A stretch of 64,000 bases of DNA from Laccaria trichodermophora (lineage: Eukaryota; Basidiomycota; Agaricomycetes; Agaricales; Hydnangiaceae), in assembly GCA_018417955.1 (NCBI GenBank), contig JACTVC010000018.1:1116001-1180000 (forward strand), written 5' to 3'. The notes beneath the pieces are model-generated. The model was not told the origin of the DNA, searched no databases, and saw nothing but the letters and a program-made list of their open reading frames with translations. The position numbers and the translations under genes were made by a program. Positions within the stretch are counted from its first letter, which is position 1. Each line of letters starts with the position of its first letter. Shown here one piece after another: positions 22,068 through 32,400 of the stretch.

Positions 22068-23994
22068 AAATCTGCGTGCCATCTGCGGACACCTGCGGAC
22101 ACGGGTTGCGTGCCAGTTGCGAACCGAATAGAAGTATCTGCGGTCACTTGCGTGCAGACCAATCCAGTTGCGTGCAAATTAGACCTAGTGAGTCGAGTAT
22201 CTGCGGGCATCTGCGAGCATCAGCGCACCTTGCTGAGATTTCATATTTCTTGAAATTTATTCAATGAGCACCGTAATTATCCTTCTAGTTTAACGTATCT
22301 GAATCTCTCTGATTCTTTCTGACTTGTTGGTTTGTACCTATAGGTCTGTACTAAGACCATTTTTATGCAGAAATGTACAAGTAACGCAGTGTCTGAGGCT
22401 ATGACTAGTCAGCCACCGGCGTCTTACCATTATTTTCCTTCTTTATCGGACATGATTGTGGTTGATTTTTTTCCAGAGACTTCGGGACTCAATAGCCAAT
22501 GTCTGCCATTGTCGAGTGATGGAGTCTCACCTCTCATTCAAACTAGGGCTGCGCACCGTCCGTTTGACGGGGACGGCCGTCGATCGACGGGCGTAAATTT
22601 GCAACTCGAAAGCCAGAACGGGAACAGGCGGGCAAAAAACGGCCGTAAACGGGTTGTACGGACGTTTGCCCACCCTTTCATTGTATATTTTTTTTTTCTC
22701 TTGTTTTTGGGTACCTGGTAGATGTAAGAAGAGATATTAAGCATGAATAATAAAGATTTGCACCTTCAAACAGCAAATTGTGAGCTCGAGGTGTGAATAG
22801 ACCTTTCGCGGGGTTTCAATCATTTGTGATGAGTCAGCACCATTCTGGTTGTATTTGAGCTGCAATTGAACCCGCCTGGAGACATTTAGTGTGATAGAGA
22901 TATGCAAAAATTTAATAATGAAGCACTTCAGACATTGTCAATAGATAGTACAGTTAATTGTGGGTAAAATCACAGAATGTGTCGATGACCCGTCTGACGG
23001 CCATTACGGCCGTCATGTGACGGATAAAAACGGGTGTTCAGCAAGCCCAAACGGAACGGGTAATTGTCTGTCAGACCCGTCCGTCGACCCGTCTATGACG
23101 GGCACGGTGCGCAGCCCTAATTCAAACTTGCTCTCTTCTTCCCATCCAACTTGATTCCACACCAAACGAGGGACATTAGGGAAAACCAACTTTGGAAATC
23201 GACGAAAATCTCTCGTTATTTCCCGACTACTTCCCCAAAAAACCTGGATTCCGGTGTTTCCCCCAATTTCCTCGATTATACCGGTGCCAACGGATTTGAA
23301 GGAAATTCTTGGGACATTCGTAATGTATTTCACTGTCATTTCCCTCACATTCACAATGTATTTCAATGACATTTCCCTCACATTCACTAATTTTGGAACC
23401 ATTTCATTCATGGGATTCATAAATTATACTGGTGACATGCATTGCTCTACGAAATGACCAAGATGTCCTGCATCCAATCAGCATTCCACCTGCAATACAC
23501 TTGCGTTCAGCTTGCGGTACACTTGAGATACATCTGCGACACACCTGCAACACATTTAAGATACACTTGCGAGAGTTAGTATCCATTGCGAGACTTGCGT
23601 ACACTTGCGTGCAACTTGCGCATCACTTGCAATACACCTGCGAGACCAATGCGAGACACACTTGCGAGAATCTGCGCACAAAATGGATGTTTGCGAGCCA
23701 CCTGCGGTCAACTTGTGAGTAGGCATGAGTAAATATGAACTAAAGAACTAAAATTCTTGTGTAGAAAATTGAACACTGTATTCCGGACTCGTATTGCATA
23801 GCAGTGGCCACATTTTAAGTTCTCAAGTGAAGATTACATTTCTTTAGTTTAAATTTACTAAGTACTATGTTGTAGTAGACTATCTATCTACGTGACACCT
23901 GCGATACCTGCAATCCTTTTTAATTATCTGCGAGACACTTGCGGTCACCTGCGAACGGGTGGTCTGCAAGTGACCGCAAGTGGCACGCAGATTT
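22068..23994. mobile_element. 1.93-kb element with TGCG-rich terminal inverted repeats
   Basis: The left end reads AAATCTGCGTGCCATCTGCG and the right end, reversed, AAATCTGCGTGCCACTTGCG; about 28 of the first 33 bases agree. Both subterminal regions (22080-22225 and 23490-23990) are packed with short CTGCG/CTTGCG/CACCTGC repeats in both orientations, typical of transposase-binding subterminal repeats. No target duplication is visible and no transposase is encoded. A complete hAT-type element (22544-23119) is nested inside. The flanks are two halves of a two-helix gene fragment, so this is an insertion, accompanied by or followed by a deletion. Confidence 0.65.
22544..23119. mobile_element. 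hAT-like MITE, 576 bp, perfect 8-bp target duplication
   Basis: The ends form a perfect 16-base inverted repeat, TAGGGCTGCGCACCGT. ATTCAAAC borders both sides (22536-22543 and 23120-23127), a perfect 8-bp target duplication. Subterminal GACGG/CCGTC palindromes are abundant (22570-22600 and 22985-23100). TAGGG-type ends with 8-bp duplications fit the hAT superfamily. No coding capacity. It is nested in the 22068-23994 element and is therefore younger. Confidence 0.92.
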
Positions 23995-24039
23995 CTATAT
24001 GCCCGTGTGAAGCAGGGTTTATGCCAGGTCCAATCTTTA

Positions 24040-24807
24040 GGAGCACAGAGAGTGGTGGTACGGATGCAGGTATGGGTATGGGTGGTGGCTGTAGTGAGTC
24101 TGTAGAGGTAGGCCTGGTAACGTTCGTGAATCGATAGGGGTGAACGACGGCGTGCATTTGGATGGATCGCCTCATTGGGTTGGAGAAACCACGTTCGCGC
24201 TCGCCCTTGCGTGTCTGCCTTTGGCACGTGAAAAGCTGGAAAACCATGAGGTTGGCCATGGCGGGGGTGGGGATGTTGAGCTTGAGTACTTGAGTACTTG
24301 AGTATTGAAGACGTTCCCGGCGGAGGCGGAGGAGTGGATGATTCAGCGACAGCCTAGGCAGTCTCAGAGGGCGGAGTGACAGGTGGAGTATAGGCATTGT
24401 CTTGGCTAATGGGTGGTAATGAAGGGAAGGGCATGACGTCATTGGCGACGGTGTCAAATAACGGTGTGCTAGTGGCCCTGTGAGAAGGAGTATCTGTCTA
24501 CACACACCTGTGTCAGCCCCAAAACCCCAGATGATAAAAAACACAACGTACCCCCAAACACATCCACATCCACGTCCACAATCCTTCCCATCCATATCTG
24601 CAATCGTTATCCCCTGCACCATCTCCATCTCAGCAGGCCTAGCTATAGAAGGCTTCGTCAACGCACTGGCCAGCAGACTCCCTTGTTCCGGTTCGGCAAA
24701 CACGATGGACACACTTGTAGTCGTCGGTGCGGTTTGTTTGCGCAGTGTGGATGGCAGTCTGTATGATCTTGAGGTTGTGCGGGACGAGGAATGACGCGAC
24801 TGCTCAT
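24040..24807 (-). pseudogene. Inverted 5' fragment of the alpha/beta-hydrolase gene
   Basis: On the minus strand this repeats the first 770 bases of the gene starting at 29462. The start ATG is at 24807, then SSRTTSRSYRLPSTLRKQTA against SSRTTSTSHRLPSTLRKQTA, then AGPVSIVFAEPEQGS-like and GITIADMDGKD segments, then the Pro-rich region to SLQPPPIPIPASVPPLS. Homology stops near 24040 and the sequence runs straight into a two-helix gene fragment. The copy has frameshifts, a triplicated GTACTTGA run at about 24281-24305, and lacks the catalytic part, so it is a dead fragment. Confidence 0.8.
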
Positions 24808-24920
24808 GGCAGAGAAAATGAATTGACATGATCACCAAGTGACATAACGTGTGCATAACGTGACGTCATCGACCAACGTGAACGTATCAAAATCGTTATT
24901 GCCGGGTATTGTGTCTTACC

Positions 24921-25525
24921 ATGTCCAACCCAGGTCTCACACCTCTGCCAACTTCACCACCACATGAAGTCACCTTGCCCAAATCTCAATTGGATTTTGC
25001 ACCAGATATCAAAGCGACTTCGAACGGTGAACGTGACCAGGGGAACGAAAAGTCTAATGTGAGACTTGATGAGAAACTTAGGGAAAAGGCTAGGATTGAG
25101 GAACAAAAAAAACGCCAGCATGCACGCGGTACGAATTATACTTCCAAATACTTATTCCACGCCTGACCTCAACGCCTCGCCATTCTTATGTAGTAGCCTG
25201 GTTCATAAGCAAATCCCTCGAATGGATTGGCTGCATTCTCCTTGCCACCCTCTGCCTCCTCACCTCCTTCCTCTCGCTCTGGTTCGCCTGTGCAGCAATA
25301 AAAGGCGGGAAAGAGATCTGGGAAATGGATTTCAATGTCTCTGATCATCCGCTTCCGCTTCCTCCTGATGCTTCGGCTTTTGACGTTTTTCTGGAGTGGC
25401 CGCTACCTTTCTTCGCGCGGGCTGCGAAGATGCTTGTGGTGGGTTTTTACCTGTCAATGATTTTGATTGGGATTGTGGGTGTGTTGGCGGGTTTGACCAT
25501 GGCTGTTGTGGTGAATCACTGGTGA
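24921..25525 (+). CDS. Two-helix membrane protein of unknown function, 179 aa, copy B
   Basis: Exons 24921-25128 and 25194-25525 give 179 aa. The first 60 residues match copy A closely (LPKSQLDFAPDIKA, RLDEKLREKARIEEQ). Exon 2 keeps SLEWIG, the first helix (CILLATLCLLTSFLSLWF), PPDASAFDVFLEWPLPFF and a second helix (MILIGIVGVLAGLTMAVVV), but has diverged more. The reading frame survived in both copies, including a compensated three-base difference in each exon. It lies upstream of DUF6533 copy B. The strand and order match copy A, so the two genes were duplicated together. Confidence 0.75.
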
Positions 25526-26579
25526 TGGCAGGGATGATACCTTGAGGTGGGTTAAGGGAGTTGAGTGAGGATGTTAGCCATTGTTAGGGGTTGACGGCGT
25601 AACTTGATAATCGACTGTGAATTCAGCTTTTTACTGCTGGGAGTTGAATTTCTTCCCCTTTGAACGGTGGTAAGCGAAGGTTTGAAATTGGGAAAAATTT
25701 GACCTCACCTGCCAATAAGTACTGTGCTCACTGTAAATAATACTTTTGATTTCTTTCTTTGTAGTTAGGTCTATCCGGATCCAACGTCCTTGGTGGTTTA
25801 TTGGCTCTGTCGACACACACGCCGCAAATCAAGCAATCTGCTCCATGTGCGAAAGCTGGGTTTGACTCCCTTACAAAAATTATACTCGAAAGGTTTTCCT
25901 AGGTAAAGTGATGAAGGTATGTACGGCAACATTTCAGACTATGTACTGCCTGCTCCTATGTCAGTCAGCACACTCGTAGTGCTTGAGAATTTAGACCTAT
26001 GAACTTTGGGATTTTTCCTAACTGGCGGAAAGTGTGCTTATAAATTTTCTTGAGGCCTATCCATGCAGCTACATGATTTGGTTTGGCTGGTCGAAATTTA
26101 TAAACGTGGTTGAAATTTTCAAGACGGCACGCGGGACGATGTGCATTTATGATGTCCTTGTGCCTATGATATTGAACGTCTTTGTTAGTATACTGGCTCG
26201 AGAACCTTCCATGTTCGACAAATGCTCGACGCGAAAAAGGTGGGTTCAACGTCCAATCCCCAAACAAAGATTCCTCTTCAGAAACTGCCCATTTTTCTGG
26301 CGGTCGCGGAGAGTGTGATGGTATTTTTTTAATTAAGCCTCTCCGTATATATATAACTTGGTCTGCTTAGATGAGCTCGTTATAGCCGGGGGGCTTGAAA
26401 GTAGAATAACAATTGATATCAATATATCTATCACCCCCAGCACGGCTTATCTTCGAAGAGGCTTGGAGATAAGGAAGTCACAACGACGTCGGCAATGGTT
26501 TTGAGCCGACAGATAAGATGGTTACTGCAGATGAGTGAATTCACGACTAAGCAAGCTGGTGGAACCTCACAGACTCCAA

Positions 26580-27156
26580 TCGGGGCGCTCACGGTTCTTG
26601 TTTTTGATCCATTTTTGATTCACTCTTCGTTCATTTTTGTAGACATAAAACATCAAAAACGAACTGAAAAATGAGAACTGTGAACCCACCCCCCTTGAAA
26701 TTTTCAAAAATGAGATCAAAAATGAACAAACAGTACATTTTCCGGCAGCCTTAAACTCCACATCTCGTTCCAGACCCCGCCTTATCTTATCACTTTCTAA
26801 TACTATCTGTCAGCCTCAAATCTTCCGTGAATCTCAAGTAATTGGTCTTTAGTCTATTAAAACTATTTTATCTTAATTCTTTTGCTCTTTCTGTAATGCG
26901 AACGGTGATGTGATTGCTATATCGGGAAGGAATGAGAAGAACGGACAACGCCGAAACGCCCTTCGGCGACTTGAAACCCGAAGACGAAAAATGGATGAAA
27001 AATGGAATGAAAAATGGAAAAACATCAAAAACGGATACGCACCCCGTTTTTCGAAAAATCGTGTTTTTGGGTCTTTTTTGGTCTCATTTCTGGCTCTCTT
27101 TTTCATCTCGTTTTTCTGAAAAATGAAATCAAAAATGAGAACCGTGAACACCCCTA
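26580..27156. mobile_element. Inverted-repeat sequence inserted only in cassette B
   Basis: The outer ends pair as GGGGCGCTCACGGTTCTTGT on the left and, reversed on the right, GGGGTGTTCACGGTTCTCAT. A third related end lies inside at about 26665-26692. Runs of AAAAATG and CATTTTTGA fill the interior. No target duplication was found and no protein is encoded. It is missing from the matching position of cassette A, so it inserted after the duplication or was lost there. Confidence 0.5.
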
Positions 27157-27279
27157 ATGATGATTTTGTTGATCCGCCGACGTCGTGATGCAGCTTTGGA
27201 ACGCGTTCGGACTCAGCCGTCGTAACGATTACGGGACCTTATCGAGTTTGACAACGATCCACGTCCATGCTACTCCTCA

Positions 27280-27287
27280 TATAAATA
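27280..27287 (+). promoter_or_regulatory. TATA box of DUF6533 copy B
   Basis: TATAAATA, about 75 bases before the start codon, in the same surroundings as in copies A and C (CTCATATAAATACACCTACC). Confidence 0.6.
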
Positions 27288-27361
27288 CACCTACCACTTG
27301 GGCGATACATTCACATCCTTGCCCTAGTACACCTTCTCCTGGACACGCCAACTTGAACATT

Positions 27362-28943
27362 ATGGAATCGCTCATCCCAGAGATTAAGGAAATTTCGGAT
27401 TATGTGAGCGCTACGCAACTAGTTACGGTCAGTTGAATTTTTCGATTTTCGCGCGCTCCCAGGTCAATTGAGTTGTTGATTGTTGACAGTACTCTGACGG
27501 TGGGTTTTTTGAACGTCGGCGATCAACCTCACCGACCTACTCACTGCCACAGTTGCTGGAGCGACGATGTTTGTATACGACTACTTCTTGACACTTGGAA
27601 TGGAGGTGGACTTGGTGTGGTCGTCGAATTGGAGCCTTATGAATGGCTTGTTTATCGCTCAGCGATATCTCCCATTTTTGGATGCGGTCGCGTTGTGTTT
27701 TCTCCGTATGTGTGTGATCTTGAACTCGTTGATGATATTCTTACCTTTCGCGTTTCCAGCTCAATTTTCGACGACGATAGCTCCGTCGCATTGTAGGATA
27801 TTTGGGATTATTAGGGGCTGTAAGCTTTGTATTTTTATTTGAACATACATACAAAGCGTTACTGACGTGCTGTCCTCTAGTGTTGATGGTTACTGGAATT
27901 GGTTTGTCAGAATGTCTGTCGCGCCATTTATTCCGAGTATATCAGCTCAAACGAATTTACTATCAGTAATTTTGACGCTGCGCGCGTGGGCGGTTTGGGA
28001 TCGGAATGGACGATTAGGAGCGGCGCTATCGGTTTTCTTCTGTTCTACGATGGCTGCTAGTTTCGTAGTCATGACTGTTTTCCTGCCCGGCCTAGAATGT
28101 GAGTGGCTGGCTGATATTTCCGCGTTTTCATCATAGATTGACTTTGCCTTCATCAGTCAGCGACAGACCCTATTCCTCTTTTCAAGGGTGTTTTATCACA
28201 GGGTCAAACCAGTTGATCTACATCAATTGGGTAATTTTGATGATATACGAAGCAGGTAAGAGCAAACCACCATGAGGCTTTGAAATGATTATGAATTCCA
28301 CTCTTCCAGTTCTCTTGATGCTAATGGTCATTCGTGGTATTGCTGCTTGTCCGTCCCCATTCTCCTTCAAATTAACTTGTATCTAATCCATGGTTAGATC
28401 GATGGGGAGGGCGTGGTGCGCTTTATCGTGTTGTTTATGGCGAAGGTGAGCTTCAACCTATTCCTTCTTCAGTCAAAATTTATATAGACGACTAGGCATT
28501 GCATTCTACCTCTGTATCTTTGGTATGTAAATTGAAAATCATGTCGTGTTGCAGCCATCTTTAACCCCCTTTTTTTAAAAGTCTTGTCGACTCTGAATGT
28601 AGTTGTTCTGAATACCCTTTCGGTTCGTCATCTCGTGAACATTAGAAAAAATAAAAAAAAGATTGATTGATTGATTGTATAGGGGAATTACTTGGATTTT
28701 CTATCCTCGTATGTCTCTTCTCTCCGTGCTACAAAAAAAAATCTCACTGCACCTGTTGAACAAACAAGTGTAGAGCGATGCCTTCATTCTATATTGACGA
28801 GTAGGGTGCTCCTTCACATTCGTGTTTGTATTCAGAGAAATGTGGAATTCCCAGCTTGGCCTGGCGACATGACAAAAATCCAAAGCCGAATTCGGTTCGC
28901 GGATGGAGAGCGAGGGAGCGGTAATGGAGTCGTAGGTATGTAG
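27362..28943 (+). CDS. DUF6533 seven-helix membrane protein, copy B (intact)
   Basis: Function unknown; a basidiomycete-specific family with a seven-helix layout. Exon 1 is 27362-27427 (MESLIPEIKEISDYVSATQL), then a 10-nt micro-exon at 27490-27499, then an exon from 27553 with the DUF6533 core ATMFVYDYFLTLGMEVDLVW and FIAQRYLPFLDAVALCF. Later exons give TGIGLSELILTLRAWAVWDR, the helix FFCSTMAASFVVMTVFLPGL, NQLIYINWVILMIYEAVLL, ALYRVVYGEGIAFYLCIF, VLSTLNVVVLNTLSVRHL and CLHSILTSRVLLHIR, which matches the usual end of the family. Stop at 28943. All junctions keep the frame; the intron before VLSTLN uses an AAAAG acceptor behind a C5T7 tract. This is the intact partner of the broken copy A. Confidence 0.85.
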
Positions 28944-29461
28944 ATGTCGAGCACCAAAGTGTGATTTTCAGTAAAAACGAACAGCATGGCGGAGGCTTCT
29001 GTTGCTGTCCAGAGCCCGACGATCTTAAATTATGAACTACGTTTTCGAGTCCCGGTTTCTAACCTCTCGCGGAATATTCAGTATAAGCTCGAAGACCGAT
29101 CACATACTGGGTGCCTTAAATTCTGGCTGCAACTCACGTCGGCCCATATACAATATCCGAGAACAGAATGAGAGGCCAATCAGTTATTGTCGGCTCAAAC
29201 GCAGAAGTCCATCGTCATTGAAATATGAAAAGACACACAAAACCTTCACAAAAAATATGTGGAGCAAAAATGAAGCAAGATCATCGAAAATCATATCCTG
29301 GAATGTGCCTCAAAACTCAAATTGAGCGCGGTCACTCAAAACCAGAAATTGTCTGTGGATATGGACCCTTATGACACGTGCATGACGTCGCCTTCCAAAT
29401 CGGGAATCTTTGGGGAAGTCGGAGCCAGCGGTGCTGAGTCTCTCATGTCATTTTCTCTGCC
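28944..29461. other. 3' flank of DUF6533 copy B and upstream of the hydrolase gene
   Basis: 28985-29170 matches the flank of copy A. 29367-29400 matches 21893-21925 (CTTATGACACGTGCATGACG), so this short piece also took part in the rearrangement. The region just before 29462 should carry the hydrolase promoter. No gene seen. Confidence 0.5.
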
Positions 29462-32400
29462 ATGAGCAGTCGCAGCCACACCCGTCGTTCTTCGTCCCGC
29501 ACAACCTCAACATCACACAGGCTGCCCTCTACATTGCGCAAACAGACCGCGCCTACGACTACGAGTGTGTCCATTGTGTTTGCTGAACCGGAACAAGGGA
29601 GTCCACTGGCCAGTGCGTTGACGAAGCTTCCTATGGCTAGGGCTCCCGAGATGGCGATGGTGCATGGGATAACGATTGCGGATATGGATGGGAAGGATGT
29701 GGATGTGGATGTGGATGTGTTTGGGGGTACGTTGTGTTTCTGATTATCTGGGGTTTTGGGGCTGACGTAGGTGTGTGTAGACAGATACTCTTTCTCGCAG
29801 GAGGAGGATACGTTGACTGATGCTACGCCCTCTACGGCCACTAACACACCGTCATTTGATGCCGTCGCCGATGACGTCGTGCCCTTCCCTTCATTACCAC
29901 CCATTAGCCAAGACAATACGGGAACTCCGCCTGCCCAGGCCTCTACGCCCGTCTCTGAATCGTCCACTCCTCCGCCACCGCCCGTGACGTCTCCACCACG
30001 CTCAAGCTCAACATCTCCACCCCCACCACGGCCAACCTCGTGGTTTTCCAGCTTCTCACGTGCCAAAGGCAGACATGCAAGCGCGAGCGCGAACGTGGTC
30101 TCCCCAACCCAATCAGGCGATTCATCCAAACGCACGCCGTCGTTGGCCCCTATTGATTCACGAACGTTACCAGATCTACCGTCGGACTCATTACAGCCAC
30201 CGCCCATACCCTTACCTATATCCGTACCATCACTCTCTGAGCTCCCGCCTGCGCTTTGTAGGGAGGCATCGACGTTGCAGGCTCTTCTTTCTGATACTAC
30301 TGCTACACAAGGGGAAGTGCAGCCAGGAGAGTCGTTGTTGAATGATCTTGATCACCCTGTGTCGACATCATCCCCGCAAGTTCAATCAGAATCACAACCT
30401 CAAGAACAAGAACAAGAACAAGTACGAGGACGTCCTTCGTTGGATGATCGTCCATCATCGATAGACGACCAGGTTCCTTCCTTGCCGAGCACGCCGATTT
30501 CTCAGTCCCCAGCCCCGTCCCCTGCGCGTATACGTGCGGTGGTTCAACCGATGGGGAACCCCACGTCGACGACGAGGTTTGCGATGCTTTTTGGTCGGGG
30601 TGGGGCTGGAGTTCCGGGGGTAGGTGAGAAGGTATCGGGAGGTATGTCCACTTTGGTGAACCGACTCGAGGAACTGCTGATGATGCTTCGTTTGGTAGGT
30701 TTGACGACGAGTGTTGGAGAGGTTCCGGGTCTCGATCCAACGTCGGGCAATGCGGTTGTTCAAAGTGAAGGTGTGTGTGCTTAACAATCTGATTATCCGA
30801 CCTTCAGTTCTGATACTTGTGTTTGATAGAGTCAAAGCCAATCACAGCGGTTAATACCAGTCAAGGTGTGTATCAAGAAAAAGCTTGTTCCGTCGTCCCT
30901 CTTTTTTTTTTTTTTTTTGAGTTACTGAGAGCCTTGTTTGACAGATTTGGATTTGTCTCTGATAAGTGCGAGTGAAAGTGGGTTTACGCGTTTTCTGTTT
31001 CTCTTCGTGTTGGAGGTATTGATGGTCCCTTTGTTAGATTCTGCGGTTGTTCAGAGTGAAGTCGGAGGAGGTAAGTGCTACTTTCGTGAGGCGACCTTAG
31101 CTGGGGTTGCTATTTCTTCATGCGTCGCATGTTGACATGTGATTTTTCTTGCAGATTCAACGAAGCCTTCTGCTGTTGATCCAAGTGAAGGTACGTCTTT
31201 CGGTCGACCTTTCTTTGTCGTTTCTGTGAACCTCCCTTTTCTTATTGCCTCTGATCTTACATGGATGGATGGACACTGATGATCCGTTTGACAGATTCCA
31301 CTTTGGCAGTTGAGGTTGTTCCTCCTACTCAAGGTACTTGGATTTCTGTTTTGAATTTGTTAGCGGGGAGGGGGTCGTTCAGCTCGACGCTTTAATATCT
31401 CTTCTTTTTTTTCTTTTCGATTCAATGTGTGGATCGCTAGCTTTTTTCGTGGAGGTGTTCTCTCACGTCTCAGGATCTTTATTGGTTTCCTGGGGTATTT
31501 CTTTTGGTTCCGTTTGGCTTCGCAGCTGCCTATTCTATTCTGCTTTGATCTTTTAATTGTCTGTATGGCGTACTAACCTTCACATCGTGTCTAGAGCCCA
31601 ACTCAACGACAGAAACGAACACTTTGGTTGGAGGGTCCAATTCATCTGGCGATGACGTGTCGCCGGCAACGGCCGACGCTTCCTTGCAACCAGTGACAAC
31701 GCCGGCCGATGCTCTTTCTACATCAAACGCAGCAGAACCTCCGCAGCAAACGTCGTCTTGGTGGGGATACCTGGGCTGGTCGTCGACTACTACGATGACG
31801 AACGATGTTTCTTCCTCTTCCTCCCCGCCTGTTATAGAACCGCCGCAGAATTCAACGCCACTTGAAACGATTCCACCGGTTGCCAACGACACTCCTGACC
31901 CATCACAGCAGGGTATGGATGTGGAGCCTCCCCGGGATAATACTAGTCCTGAGGACGTTGCCCCTGACTCTTCGGAGAAGGCTATGGATGTGGATACACA
32001 ACCAGTTCGTGATATCCCTGCTGTTGCTGGGGATAGCGCCCCAGCCCCGAGTGGTGGCTCGGCGTGGTATTCACCTTGGTCTTGGTATTCGTCTGCCCCC
32101 GCTCCTACCGCCACTTCACAGATGGATGGTTTGAATACGGAAGAGACGTCACCTATGGCTGTGGACTCCCCAGCGGCCATTGAGGTCGATGTCCCTCACG
32201 CGCCCGAAGGCCAAGCCGTTGAGGCAAGCTCAGCCCCGGAAGCCTCAGAGACTACCATCGAAATCCCCACGTCTACCTCAGATCATCCGCCCGAAACTAA
32301 TCCCATTGAAGCGACGATTACCACTCACCGTTCAGGGTGGGCGAGCTTCTTCAGCTCGCGGGCTGGAGGCGTCAAGAGGATTGAGTATGGTGGGGTGAAG

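Larger units (their letters stand above)
25526..27361 (+). repeat. Conserved block between two-helix and DUF6533 genes, copy B
   Basis: The counterpart of 17393-18792. The segment 25640-26330 follows copy A base by base with small indels. The longer spacing here is due to the inverted-repeat sequence at 26580-27156, absent from copy A. The plus frame through 26034-26318 is open here. Confidence 0.55.

Noticed and set aside
27500..27560. Apparent one-base frameshift between DUF6533 copies B and C
   Set aside because: The length difference falls inside an intron once the 10-nt micro-exon is recognised.
31530..32180. Long antisense frames within the hydrolase gene (also 29443-30207 and 32325-32954)
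   Set aside because: They mirror the low-complexity Pro/Ser/Thr coding on the plus strand and contain only biased composition.
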